In this document: positions 57,227-64,000 of the stretch, piece by piece
How the letters are laid out: each line of letters starts with the position of its first letter
Position numbering within the stretch: the first letter of the stretch is position 1
Assembly: GCF_030161435.1 (NCBI RefSeq)
Contig: NZ_BSSV01000002.1
Coordinates: forward strand, 248,001 to 312,000
DNA: 64,000 bases
Direction of reading: 5' to 3'
Origin: Thalassotalea loyana
GTDB taxonomy: Bacteria > Pseudomonadota > Gammaproteobacteria > Enterobacterales > Alteromonadaceae
Program-made: the position numbers and the translations under genes
The notes under the pieces: model-generated
Told to the model about the DNA's origin: nothing
The model's database searches: none
Seen by the model: only the letters and a program-made list of their open reading frames with translations

Positions 57227-58153
57227 TTATTCAAACGTGAATTTAACTTCGTCATTACCCGCATTTGTCGGAATTGGGATCAATGACAATTCAAGTGTTG
57301 CTATGCCGTTTGCTTCGCTATAGTTCGGCGACTCCAACTGCACGTTAGGCGCATCGACCTTACAAATGAGGCCAGCTGTTTGGCCATGCTGAATCGATAG
57401 CGCGCCAGTTTGGTTTGTCATAATTGACGCAAAGTAATCTTTAGTTGCCAGATCCGGCGCTTCAATCGTGACAGATCCCGACGCCTGGCGATTGGTGATC
57501 ATGACTTCCGCAGCGGTTAAGGTTTCGATGTATTCAACCGCTTGGCCAACATCAATATCGAGTTTATGAGGCTTCGCGCTATAACCTTGCAAGGTAAAGT
57601 TAGACGTTCGGCCTTCGCCTGTCGGTGTTGGTTTCTGCCAGGCTGACCAATCCGGCGTCGGTGCTGCGCCCGTAACCGGCGCCACATATAACGCGGTAAA
57701 TTCAAACGCCAAGTAAGGAATACCCGCTTCCATTTCTAGCGAGACATTGCCGCGCGCGCCGACGGCCTTATGTAAGTTGTTACCGATAAAGAAAAAGAAG
57801 GTCGCTGACTCGTAATTAGTCGCCGCTAAGTCATATTCAACCATTGTGCTAGCGGTGACCGTTTCAGCAAAACCAGCTGCGCGTAATAATGTGCCGCACG
57901 CTGGAGCGGTACCCGCTACGCCGCTGCCTTGTAATTCAACTTTAAAGCTGATCGTTACATGCTCACCTGAGACGATTTTTTCTTCGGCGCCTAAATATGG
58001 CTTTTCTAAGCCGCGCTCAATCGAATTAGACTCTAACGGGGTAAACTCTAGATCCTTAGCTAAAATCGCGTTTGAGCCGTTGAGTGCTTCTTCTACGCCG
58101 TAAACTGACTCGATGCCAGCAAGTAATAATTTTTCGCGAAATTTGATACTCAT
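57227..58153 (-). CDS. Phage tail tube protein
   Basis: The 308-residue protein has LAGIESVYGVEEALNGSNAILAKDLEFTPLESNSIERGL at the N-terminus, a pattern typical of siphovirus tail tube proteins of the B3-like group. The body is beta-rich with GTLLRAAGF and an AYLAFEFTALYV-like core. It should polymerise around the tape measure to form the non-contractile tube. It overlaps the small upstream gene by one base. Confidence 0.85.
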   Translation of the reverse strand: MSIKFREKLLLAGIESVYGVEEALNGSNAILAKDLEFTPLESNSIERGLEKPYLGAEEKIVSGEHVTISFKVELQGSGVAGTAPACGTLLRAAGFAETVTASTMVEYDLAATNYESATFFFFIGNNLHKAVGARGNVSLEMEAGIPYLAFEFTALYVAPVTGAAPTPDWSAWQKPTPTGEGRTSNFTLQGYSAKPHKLDIDVGQAVEYIETLTAAEVMITNRQASGSVTIEAPDLATKDYFASIMTNQTGALSIQHGQTAGLICKVDAPNVQLESPNYSEANGIATLELSLIPIPTNAGNDEVKFTFE

Positions 58154-58275
58154 TATTCTTCACCTTTCTTTTTATTTTCCGGCTGAGTGCCTTTCGGCTT
58201 GGTTTGTGAAACTAACTTAGCTTCGCCGTTCTTTTTCTCTTTTAGGTAAGAGCCGCCTTGACGCTGATTAATCAT
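58153..58275 (-). CDS. Small phage protein, 40 aa
   Basis: ATG at 58275 overlaps the tail-terminator stop as ATGA, which indicates coupled translation; longer upstream readings are out of context. The product starts MINQRQGGSYLKEKKNGEAK and is very basic. It occupies the place of Mu gp38, but no family match is certain. Confidence 0.65.
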   Translation of the reverse strand: MINQRQGGSYLKEKKNGEAKLVSQTKPKGTQPENKKKGEE

Positions 58276-58694
58276 GCTGTCGAGTCCTCGTAAGTGTCTG
58301 TTGTGAATCTGTCTAACCAATAAACTTGGCCGCCGTCCATCGCTAAAAGCTCGCCACCGGCTAACCAGCATTGCGAATGCTCGCTATCAGGCTGCCAGCC
58401 AAATAACGCGTCTTTGACGGTAGCGCGCGCCTGGTTCAATGTGTCATTAGCGCTTTTGCCGGTAATGTCGTTTCTAACGGCGATCACCATTAAAACGCCG
58501 AAGGTTTTTCTATTTTGCTGCAAGATACGGCCGACCATTTCATTAGGCTGCGAGTGTTCTTCGCTCATTGGTACAATAAACGCCTGGTTCCGATTCCCTT
58601 TGATAGCGTTTTGGGCAGCGTCCATGCTAAGGGCAATCGATACAGTGTGAAAAAATACACTGTCATTTAATTTGTCGACGATAGCTTCAATCAT
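58272..58694 (-). CDS. Tail terminator-like protein (Mu gp37 position)
   Basis: ATG at 58694 lies inside the previous stop region (ATGATTGA overlap), giving 140 residues; a TTG at 58700 is the alternative. VFFHTVSIALSMDAAQN, NRNQAFIVPMSE and VKDALFGWQPD are visible, matching tail-terminator proteins of the gp37/DUF1834 group in layout. It would cap the tail tube at the head junction. Confidence 0.72.
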   Translation of the reverse strand: MIEAIVDKLNDSVFFHTVSIALSMDAAQNAIKGNRNQAFIVPMSEEHSQPNEMVGRILQQNRKTFGVLMVIAVRNDITGKSANDTLNQARATVKDALFGWQPDSEHSQCWLAGGELLAMDGGQVYWLDRFTTDTYEDSTA

Positions 58695-59166
58695 TGGCAA
58701 TTAACGCCTTAACAAAAGAGTTAACAGCATTACTTAATTTCTTCTCTTGGCGCTGGCCGTAACCGATAAACGGACGCGCGGGTAATACTGCTTTTTTCAA
58801 GAAGAAGACGCGGCCGGCTGCACTAAATTTGAGTTTGCCGCCTGGCTTCTTCGGTTTAATAACGGCGCCATGATGATGAAATGGCGCATAAAATACATTG
58901 GTACCCACTTCGACAACGGCGGGGGATAACTGACTATTAATGCTTTGCTGTAGTCTGCCGGTGTCTCTTAGTGGCTGGCCTTTTCTGATTTTAAGTGGCG
59001 CCCACTTGCTGCCATCCGGCGCAACGCCACGTTTAAAGCCTGTGCGAAAGTCGTTAACCATCGCTTGACCAATTGTTTTTAATACGGGGCGGCCTTGCTC
59101 ATTACCAAAACTTATCGCTTGGTTAAAAAGCTTATAGAGGCCGTCGTCGTAGAAGTTCTTTTCCAT
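58687..59166 (-). CDS. Virion morphogenesis protein (Mu gpG-like)
   Basis: The 159-residue protein carries the family pattern RGVAPDGSKWAPLK followed by LRDTGRLQQSI and a C-terminal ARPFIGYG. Mu gpG is needed for virion assembly, and relatives act at the head-tail join. In Mu the gene precedes the protease; here it follows gp36. It overlaps its neighbours by one and eight bases. Confidence 0.85.
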   Translation of the reverse strand: MEKNFYDDGLYKLFNQAISFGNEQGRPVLKTIGQAMVNDFRTGFKRGVAPDGSKWAPLKIRKGQPLRDTGRLQQSINSQLSPAVVEVGTNVFYAPFHHHGAVIKPKKPGGKLKFSAAGRVFFLKKAVLPARPFIGYGQRQEKKLSNAVNSFVKALIAND

Positions 59167-59591
59167 TAAAAGCCGCTCAAGCTATCGCGCGTAAAGGTGC
59201 GATCTGATTGTCGACGTTTAACGCTCACCAGGCTTTTAGTGGGTGCCGGTGTGCTGTCGTTGATTTGTAAGTTAACCAGGCCTTTTGCAATATCTTTTAG
59301 ATAACTAACGGCCTGGTCGTAACGTTTCTCGGCCGCGTCGGTCGGCTGATCATCCATCAAGGTATAACGGGCAATGTCGCAACAACGACGGATCAGGGCT
59401 AGCGGTGGCTCTTGTAGTGGCAATGGGTGAACCGCGCTGATATACGTATCAATCTCGGCGCTAGCGTCTTCTAGGGCTTTTACTATGACTGCTTGGCTAT
59501 AGTTATTCGGATCTGATTCATCAGGGGCTAAGATGATCAATTCTTCTCGCCCTATCCGACTTTCAAGATCCGCCACTGTTGCATAACTCAT
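59166..59591 (-). CDS. DUF1320 head completion protein (Mu gp36-like)
   Basis: The 141-residue protein starts MSYATVADLESRIGREELIILA and has ALEDASAEIDTYISAVHPLPLQEPP and IRRCCDIARYTL, the DUF1320 hallmarks. It probably sits at the head-tail connector. Confidence 0.9.
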   Translation of the reverse strand: MSYATVADLESRIGREELIILAPDESDPNNYSQAVIVKALEDASAEIDTYISAVHPLPLQEPPLALIRRCCDIARYTLMDDQPTDAAEKRYDQAVSYLKDIAKGLVNLQINDSTPAPTKSLVSVKRRQSDRTFTRDSLSGF

Positions 59592-59597
59592 AATGCG

Positions 59598-59894
59598 TTA
59601 ACCTTTTAACAACGCGATTAACTGCGATTTATTGGCTTTTTTGTCATACTCGATCTGCTGCGCATCTAACAACGCTTTAAGCTCGTCATTGGTTTTGCTT
59701 TCGAGTGTATCGTCGCCACTGTCGACCGTCGGCTGCGCTGGCATTTCGTCGGCTTCTTCTTCGGTCGGCAAACGTGCTGCGCCTGAGTTGATTAGTGCTT
59801 CGACTTCGCTTTCGTCAACGTTAACGCTGTGGTGGTGTAATTCGCCATTAACGCGAATTGGCCAGTTACACATTAATAAAACTAAATTTTTCAT
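59598..59894 (-). CDS. Mu gp35-like protein with HeH/SAP tail
   Basis: The 98-residue protein has the FluMu-type N-terminal strand region (VLLMCNWPIRVNGELHHHSVNV and EALINSGAA). An acidic linker follows, and a C-terminal helix-extended-helix motif reads TNDELKALLDAQQIEYDKKANKSQLIALL. The HeH motif often binds DNA or protein in phage packaging factors. Confidence 0.8.
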   Translation of the reverse strand: MKNLVLLMCNWPIRVNGELHHHSVNVDESEVEALINSGAARLPTEEEADEMPAQPTVDSGDDTLESKTNDELKALLDAQQIEYDKKANKSQLIALLKG

Positions 59895-59933
59895 CTTTCC
59901 TACTCCCAGGTAGTTGTTAAAGTGGCTCCCTGG

Positions 59934-59959
59934 AAAAAAGGCCAGGGGTTAACCTGACC
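59934..59959 (-). terminator. Terminator after the major capsid gene
   Basis: On the minus strand GGTCAGG and CCTGGCC (one G-U) form a stem followed by T6. It is nested in a wider inverted repeat, CTCCCTGG (59926-59933) and CCAGGGAG (59964-59971). Placement 20 bases after the capsid stop would keep capsid mRNA in excess over tail mRNA. Confidence 0.75.
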
Positions 59960-59978
59960 AATCCCAGGGAGAGGGAAC

Positions 59979-60902
59979 CTAGATAACAGAATCTAAGTAG
60001 TAACCCGCGTCAGCTGCTAAGATAAGCTCGCGGATTGACTCACCAACGCGCACGCGCTGACCGCCGCGAAGACCAATGCTTTCATCTTCAAAGCTGCCGG
60101 CTACTTTCGAGCCCCATTCTGCGGTTAAACAGAAAGTGACATCGTCTTGCACTTGTGCTGCCGGTTTTAAGTGGATTAACGCGGCGCCACCTGTCCAAAG
60201 CTTGCCCAGGTTAACCGGCTGGCCTTTGTTCGATGTGTTATATCGAGCCGAGCCGATAATGATTTGGTCTAGCTCTAATTGTTGGCGGATCCACTCCATC
60301 GGGACTAGGCCATCATCGCCTAATGTACCGTTGAACGATTTCACCACTGACGGGTTACGGCGAAGCTCTAACGCTTCTTTACGCGATAACACCATCACGT
60401 TAGGCGCGACGATTGGCGTTTCAATCGCATCAGCGATCTGTACCAATGGTTTAGACGCTGAATCTGTCCACTTATCCGCGCCCGAAAGCGACTCTTTGTG
60501 AACATAGCTGTTAGCGTTCATGATCATGTTAGCGACGCGTTTTTCGCGATCGAGCATGACTAATTCAGTTAGCTTCGATGTCGCGCGATTTAACGGGTTA
60601 AACGTCGGGTGATTAGATGCCGCGTCAATATCATGCTGCGGGATCGCATCTTCCAAACCGTAATCGTTAACAAAGCTCGACTTTTCTTCTGCGCCGAATT
60701 CAACTTCGTTCGGGCGACCTTTACGGCCTACCATTGTGTTAGGGATCGTGTATGAATCCGCTAAATTGAATTCGGTGTAACGAAAGTCACGCGTTAAAAC
60801 TTCGGCGCGCGGACAAACAACGTCGGCGATAAAGTTTCTGTTTGAATAACCCAGGGCAATGGCCGTTAATACTGAGTTTTGTTTAAATGGTGTACCGCTC
60901 AT
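59979..60902 (-). CDS. Major capsid protein
   Basis: The 307-residue protein follows protease and cement genes and matches HK97-fold capsids of transposable siphophages: YTEFNLADSYTIPNTMVGRKGRP, EDAIPQHDIDAA, LTELVMLDREKRVA and a final GLRGGQRVRVGESI. It builds the shell. A terminator follows the gene. Confidence 0.86.
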   Translation of the reverse strand: MSGTPFKQNSVLTAIALGYSNRNFIADVVCPRAEVLTRDFRYTEFNLADSYTIPNTMVGRKGRPNEVEFGAEEKSSFVNDYGLEDAIPQHDIDAASNHPTFNPLNRATSKLTELVMLDREKRVANMIMNANSYVHKESLSGADKWTDSASKPLVQIADAIETPIVAPNVMVLSRKEALELRRNPSVVKSFNGTLGDDGLVPMEWIRQQLELDQIIIGSARYNTSNKGQPVNLGKLWTGGAALIHLKPAAQVQDDVTFCLTAEWGSKVAGSFEDESIGLRGGQRVRVGESIRELILAADAGYYLDSVI

Positions 60903-60913
60903 TGGTCACGCTC

Positions 60914-61273
60914 CTAGTGCTTGTTAATTTCAATGCTGATCACATCGCCATCGACGCTCGATGCGTCTAGCGCGAAGCCGATCACGTTATCTGTACCGGC
61001 GCTTGTAGCAACGGCTTTACCTTGGGCGTTAGTTGTTACCGCAGCGCCCTTGTTGATTGCTGCACCGGCTTCAACTTCGACGATACCTTGGAAGATAACG
61101 TCAACGGCGCGGCCGTCTTCGATGTCTGCTGCGTCGTCAGAAACACCAATCAAACGATCACCAACGGCGGACGCCAGGCTAACCGAGTTTTCAGCGGCAA
61201 TTAGTTTTACAATGCGACGTTTAGCAATAGCGCCCGACGCAATAAATGTTTTTGTTAAAGCTTGATTTCGCAT
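60914..61273 (-). CDS. Capsid cement protein (DUF2190)
   Basis: The 119-residue, Ala/Val-rich beta protein has GDRLIGVSDDAADIEDGRAVDVIFQGIVEVEAGAAINKGAAVTT, the DUF2190 pattern. It lies between protease and capsid genes, 5 bases after the protease stop. DUF2190 members decorate and stabilise heads. Confidence 0.87.
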   Translation of the reverse strand: MRNQALTKTFIASGAIAKRRIVKLIAAENSVSLASAVGDRLIGVSDDAADIEDGRAVDVIFQGIVEVEAGAAINKGAAVTTNAQGKAVATSAGTDNVIGFALDASSVDGDVISIEINKH

Positions 61274-61278
61274 CGCTG

Positions 61279-61767
61279 CTACTCCTTCGTTTTATACTTG
61301 CCACTAGCGACCGCTTGAACTGCCTGATCGATAGTGAGTGTTACGCCTTTTTCGGCCTGTTCTTCTTGATAATCTTGCGCTTGTTGGGCAAGCTGCGCGG
61401 CTGACATTTCGGCCGGCTCGTTTTCTTCGCCTGGCGCTTGTTCGCTAAAGTCAACTTGCTTCGGCATAGACGCTAAAAACTGGTTTAACGCTTCTTCGCC
61501 TTTGGCTGTCGTCTTGTTGTCACCTTCGCCAAAATCAACCGAAACATCATTACCGGCTAACGCTTCCATAAAGCTGGTAACTGCTGGTACTTGCGCCGGT
61601 GTGATACGGCCTTGTGCAACAAGCTTTTCAACTTTCTGTGTGCGTTCTGCGGCTTTTAACGCGTTTTCTCGGTCGGTAAAACCTTGGATTTGCTCGCTAA
61701 AGCTTTGGTTTTCATTAGTCAAGCGCTCATTCTCGGCCTGTAGTGCCTTGATTTCTTCTTCTGTCAT
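61279..61767 (-). CDS. Probable internal-start scaffold protein (Mu gpZ-like)
   Basis: Inside the protease gene an in-frame ATG at 61767 follows AGGA by 8-9 bases and starts MTEEEIKALQAENERLTNEN, a coiled-coil scaffold domain of 162 residues. In Mu, gene Z is translated this way inside I. The separate protein is inferred, not shown. Confidence 0.6.
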   Translation of the reverse strand: MTEEEIKALQAENERLTNENQSFSEQIQGFTDRENALKAAERTQKVEKLVAQGRITPAQVPAVTSFMEALAGNDVSVDFGEGDNKTTAKGEEALNQFLASMPKQVDFSEQAPGEENEPAEMSAAQLAQQAQDYQEEQAEKGVTLTIDQAVQAVASGKYKTKE

Positions 61768-62406
61768 AATCGGATCCTGTTGTGGGTCAGAAAAATTAGG
61801 TTTGTTGTGGGCGTTATCGATTTCTGTTTTAGCGTGGTTTTCCATGCCTTCGACAACATAGCTAGGGATCACCTGGTCGGCGTCTTCCTTCGAAAACTTC
61901 TCGATAAGAAATTCACGCAAACGGCGAAATAAACCGGCCTGATCTTGTTTGAGCCAGGCGGATTCTAGCGATTCTTCAAATTCGATTAATAGCTCGTCGT
62001 CTTCTTCGCCAAACTGTAAAGGCTCTAAACCTTTAACCGCTGGGGGTTGCGCACCTAAAAAGCCAACGTGACGAAGTGAATAGCTGCCAGGCGTCGGATT
62101 GTTCGGTGAATTAGGCGAATAGAAGCTTGCTGAGACTTTTTTAAATTTGCCTTGCGCGACCATTTCAGAAAAATCAGGATCTAGCTGGTGGGGCTCGGCG
62201 TGAATGCCTTTATCACTGAAAGACAACGCTTTAATCCAGCCGAAAGCGGGGATATTGTCGCTAGGGTGACCGATAACGATCGGCGCTTCGTGAATGGTCG
62301 GATCGTAGTTGTCGACAATGGCTTTTACCTTGTCTTCGCTAAAATCGATTGTAGAGCCGTTAGCGCTTGTGTGCGTGCCAGGCTTGAATATATGTATCTT
62401 TTTCAT
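61279..62406 (-). CDS. Prohead protease-scaffold (Mu gpI-like)
   Basis: The 375-residue protein has an N-terminal protease domain (about 1-130): IVIGHPSDNIPAFGWIKAL, KKVSASFYSPNSPNNP, YSLRHVGFLGAQPPAVKGL. A linker and the coiled-coil scaffold (about 213-290) follow. It cuts scaffold and capsid precursors during maturation. In Mu it follows terminase, portal and gp30/gpG; here no such genes stand upstream. Confidence 0.92.
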   Translation of the reverse strand: MKKIHIFKPGTHTSANGSTIDFSEDKVKAIVDNYDPTIHEAPIVIGHPSDNIPAFGWIKALSFSDKGIHAEPHQLDPDFSEMVAQGKFKKVSASFYSPNSPNNPTPGSYSLRHVGFLGAQPPAVKGLEPLQFGEEDDELLIEFEESLESAWLKQDQAGLFRRLREFLIEKFSKEDADQVIPSYVVEGMENHAKTEIDNAHNKPNFSDPQQDPIMTEEEIKALQAENERLTNENQSFSEQIQGFTDRENALKAAERTQKVEKLVAQGRITPAQVPAVTSFMEALAGNDVSVDFGEGDNKTTAKGEEALNQFLASMPKQVDFSEQAPGEENEPAEMSAAQLAQQAQDYQEEQAEKGVTLTIDQAVQAVASGKYKTKE

Positions 62407-62461
62407 TTTAAGCCGCTTAAATACAATTTAAGGGCTATTTAACGGGATTTAACGAAAGTGG

Positions 62462-62483
62462 TTTAGGTGTGTTTTTGCACTTG
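62462..62483. repeat. TTTAGGTGTGTTTTTGCAC motif, copy 2
   Basis: This copy (62462-62480) is identical over 19 bases to 44695-44713 and lies in the 88-base gap before the protease gene. On the minus strand it reads GCAAGTGCAAAAACACACC, 56 bases or more before the protease ATG. A late-promoter activator site or phage repressor site is plausible. Confidence 0.5.
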
Positions 62484-62486
62484 CAT

Positions 62487-62511
62487 AAAAAAGCCAGGGC
62501 TAAGCCTGGCT
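62487..62511 (-). terminator. Terminator between small phage genes and the head operon
   Basis: On the minus strand AGCCAGG and CCTGGCT form a 7-bp stem followed by T6. It ends the small-gene transcript, so the protease gene should have its own promoter downstream, within about 80 bases. Confidence 0.85.
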
Positions 62512-62530
62512 GATTGGTTTATATTTAGGT

Positions 62531-62713
62531 CTACTTTTGTGTGTATCGTTCTTTAAAATGTTCGATTAAAGTTTCTTCGTCACATTCATGCGTAAAATCC
62601 CAAGTGCATTCGCTACATTTAATTCGACTGATACCTAGCTCTCTACAGCTTTCGATACTTAGCCCTGCATAGTCTTGCCCACACATATGGCAATTTGTTT
62701 TGCTTAAATTCAT
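62531..62713 (-). CDS. Small zinc-ribbon phage protein, 60 aa
   Basis: ATG at 62713 gives MNLSKTNCHMCGQDYAGLSI. Two CxxC pairs (CHMC and CSEC, about 8-11 and 34-37) make a four-cysteine zinc site. The size and layout recall Mu Com, a zinc-binding translation activator, but the sequence is not clearly homologous. It ends ...YTQK-TAG, like two neighbours. Confidence 0.7.
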   Translation of the reverse strand: MNLSKTNCHMCGQDYAGLSIESCRELGISRIKCSECTWDFTHECDEETLIEHFKERYTQK

Positions 62714-62720
62714 CTTTAGC

Positions 62721-62909
62721 CTACTTTCTCGCACTTGGTTTGATGCGATATAAAAACTCTCTTTGCTCTGCCGCTTGTCGTTTTGCAACTTCAGCTAACG
62801 CGGTTAGCTCTCTGAACATTTCATCGGGCGTGTAGTGCTTAACATCGCGCAATACCAAACCAAGCTTTTTAGCAAAGTAATGATCATCTAATCCATATTC
62901 GTTTTTCAT
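62721..62909 (-). CDS. Small phage protein, 62 aa
   Basis: The helical product reads MKNEYGLDDHYFAKKLGL, then YTPDEMFRELTALAEVAKRQ. This pattern (YGLD...YTPDE...REL) resembles a small protein common in phage early regions as I recall it. Function unknown. The start uses the junction AAGTAGGCTGAT-ATG. Confidence 0.7.
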   Translation of the reverse strand: MKNEYGLDDHYFAKKLGLVLRDVKHYTPDEMFRELTALAEVAKRQAAEQREFLYRIKPSARK

Positions 62910-62915
62910 ATCAGC

Positions 62916-63095
62916 CTACTTTTGCGAAACCGTTTTATACATATGAACTTTGCAACCGTTTTGATTTGGCTTTCGCTTCATAGGTGTTTTCGATTTGTCT
63001 TCTAAAATTGTATATCTGATAGTGCAAACATTGTTTTCTGCGTCAAAATCCGCACAGTTTTTACATGTTCTCTTTATGCTGTTTCTGCCAGACAT
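62916..63095 (-). CDS. Small four-cysteine phage protein, 59 aa
   Basis: ATG at 63095 follows AAGAGGTG by 4 bases. CKNCADFDAENNVC plus a later Cys (NQNGCKVH) make a likely zinc or iron site. It ends ...TVSQK-TAG. Function unknown. Confidence 0.68.
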   Translation of the reverse strand: MSGRNSIKRTCKNCADFDAENNVCTIRYTILEDKSKTPMKRKPNQNGCKVHMYKTVSQK

Positions 63096-63104
63096 AAGCA
63101 CCTC

Positions 63105-63275
63105 TTAAACAGCTACTACTCTAGCTTTAGTTTCTTCACTCGATGCTTCAATTTCTTCTACCAAATCATCGGCATCCCCAAGATTGTTAAAAATCAGGTT
63201 GCCCTTGGTTTTTGAGCATTTGACGATTTCAGCTTTCGACGGGTCCTCTAACCCTTTAATCACCATGTAATTCAT
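63105..63275 (-). CDS. Small phage protein, 56 aa
   Basis: ATG at 63275 follows AAGGA by about 11 bases; upstream readings from 63320 lack a ribosome site. The product MNYMVIKGLEDPSKAEIVKC is followed by an acidic C-terminus. Function unknown. Confidence 0.6.
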   Translation of the reverse strand: MNYMVIKGLEDPSKAEIVKCSKTKGNLIFNNLGDADDLVEEIEASSEETKARVVAV

Positions 63276-63292
63276 AGTTATTATTTCCTTGT

Positions 63293-63604
63293 CTACTTTT
63301 GTGTGAATGTATCGAACCATTCAACATTGTTTACTTCACAATCCCGAATAAACATATCTTTTACATTATTAAACTTGCCATTAGATAGGTTAACTTGGAA
63401 CTCACTTGCTTGAGTGTATGTTGTGCCTCTCACCCCGATAGAGATACTTAATTCATCACGTTCTGATTTTCTGCAAACTGCGTAATCAACGTAAACATGC
63501 TCGTCATCTCTAAACGAATAATCTAAACGGCAAGGAACATCAAAACCATGAGTTACAACCAACTCATAAAGCTTTAAATAATCTTTACTAACCAATTGCT
63601 TCAT
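63293..63604 (-). CDS. Phage protein, 103 aa
   Basis: The product begins MKQLVSKDYLKLYELVVTHGFDVPCR and has beta-rich HVYVDYAVCRKSERDELSISIGVRG. It starts at the shared junction AAGTAGGCTGAT-ATG and ends ...FTQK-TAG. No family is recognised. Two cysteines are far apart. Confidence 0.65.
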   Translation of the reverse strand: MKQLVSKDYLKLYELVVTHGFDVPCRLDYSFRDDEHVYVDYAVCRKSERDELSISIGVRGTTYTQASEFQVNLSNGKFNNVKDMFIRDCEVNNVEWFDTFTQK

Positions 63605-63614
63605 ATCAGCCTAC

Positions 63615-63878
63615 TTAAATAGAGCGCATGCGCTTGTTGATGATATTGATAGCAGCATTAAAGCCCTGCTCAAAATCAGGAAACGAAACACCTTCTGCTG
63701 TTAAATCTTCTTCACCGTCACATTCTGAGCCTGCGCCAAATGTTGTTTTTCTTAAAGCTTTGTTTTCAGCAATTAAGGCTTCCATTGCTTCTACAGCTTC
63801 GCTAATAAACGCAGCATTAGGTAAGTTCTCAATGTTGTTTTGTTGTAATAACTTCTTTAAATTTTCTAACTCTTTCAT
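63615..63878 (-). CDS. Phage protein with coiled coil, 87 aa
   Basis: AAGGA lies 6 bases before ATG at 63878; an overlapping ATG at 63883 stops after two codons. The product starts MKELENLKKLLQQNNIENL, has a helical middle (AVEAMEALIAENKALRK) and an acidic end. Function unknown. Confidence 0.65.
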   Translation of the reverse strand: MKELENLKKLLQQNNIENLPNAAFISEAVEAMEALIAENKALRKTTFGAGSECDGEEDLTAEGVSFPDFEQGFNAAINIINKRMRSI

Positions 63879-63930
63879 TTCATATCCTTAATTCTTTTAA
63901 AGTACCATTTGGCACTGGTTAATCGTCTAC

Positions 63931-64000
63931 TTATTCGGATAAGCTTTCGATGCTTGCCGCCTGTCTAAACCAAATCATTGCAGCAATGTTCATCACATCG
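63931..64000 (-). CDS. Phage protein, C-terminal fragment
   Basis: Twenty-two codons run in from the right edge and end TAA at 63931-63933. The tail reads DVMNIAAMIWFRQA, then ASIESLSE. The DVxNIAxM-W pattern recalls C-termini of small phage nucleotide-metabolism or unknown proteins. It is too short to assign. Confidence 0.5.
   Translation of the reverse strand, partial: DVMNIAAMIWFRQAASIESLSE

Larger units (their letters stand above)
62529..63932. repeat. Recurring gene-boundary sequence in the small phage gene cluster
   Basis: On the minus strand AAGTAGGCTGATATG is identical at 62921-62907 and 63616-63602, where it supplies stop context, ribosome site and start. CACACAAAAGTAGAC is identical at 62543-62529 and 63305-63291, at gene ends. 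Shorter AAGTAGRC forms lie near 62724 and 63932. The cluster therefore seems built from units with shared junctions. Confidence 0.65.
44231..64000 (-). mobile_element. Prophage: Mu-like head, siphovirus tail, right part only
   Basis: About 19.8 kb of minus-strand genes run tail-to-head leftward to lepA. Mu-type gpI protease, scaffold, cement protein, capsid, gp35, gp36 and gpG homologues are followed by tail terminator, tail tube, chaperone, tape measure and TipJ-like tip genes. No contractile-sheath gene is seen, so the virion should be a siphovirus. Terminase, portal, transposase, repressor and lysozyme are not present here. The left boundary at 44231 is a proposal; the element continues past 64000. 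Confidence 0.85.

Overview
The window comes from the chromosome of a moderately AT-rich marine-type gammaproteobacterium. Gene order and protein style fit the Alteromonadales, with a Colwellia/Thalassotalea-like genus my best guess. This rests on conserved blocks (lgt-thyA, rlmD-relA-mazG with barA divergent, lepA-lepB-rnc-era-recO-pdxJ-acpS, msrP-msrQ) and on recognisable protein sequences, not on any search.

Positions 1 to about 44.2 kb are host chromosome. In order they hold: the end of a YfhL-type ferredoxin; an enolase-superfamily dehydratase with a class II aldolase; an unlisted 57-residue membrane protein; a ThrE-type exporter with a TetR regulator; a DUF2878 / chalcone-isomerase-like / DUF3833 envelope cassette; thyA, lgt, a TauE-type permease, ptsP and rppH; mutH; a GGDEF enzyme; then a tight four-gene operon (15.3-21.9 kb) of patatin-like phospholipase, SMP-30 lactonase, RoxA-like di-haem protein and catalase-like haem protein. 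I infer that this operon oxidises lipids or makes oxylipins; it is the most interesting host locus. Next come a second GGDEF enzyme, a hexose-phosphate mutarotase, a tandem amidohydrolase pair in which one member has lost its metal-binding motif, the MsrPQ repair system, a glutaredoxin, mazG-relA-rlmD with barA divergent, and the lepA to acpS operon.

From about 44.23 kb to the right edge the DNA is a prophage transcribed entirely on the minus strand. Its head genes are Mu-like: protease with an in-frame scaffold, cement protein, major capsid, gp35, gp36 and gpG homologues. Its tail is that of a long non-contractile siphovirus: tail terminator, tail tube, a tail assembly chaperone pair joined by a -1 frameshift at A AAA AAC, tape measure, distal tail proteins and a TipJ-like tip protein. 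This mix suggests a transposable siphophage of the B3/D3112 kind. A tandem TGTACTTGTT repeat starting with TG, 44 bp before lepA, is a candidate phage terminus. Terminase, portal, transposase and repressor are not in the window and should lie beyond 64 kb. The right end holds a run of small, probably early or middle, phage genes joined by a recurring boundary sequence.

No tRNA, rRNA, CRISPR array or insertion sequence was recognised. No gene-free stretch exceeds 300 bases.
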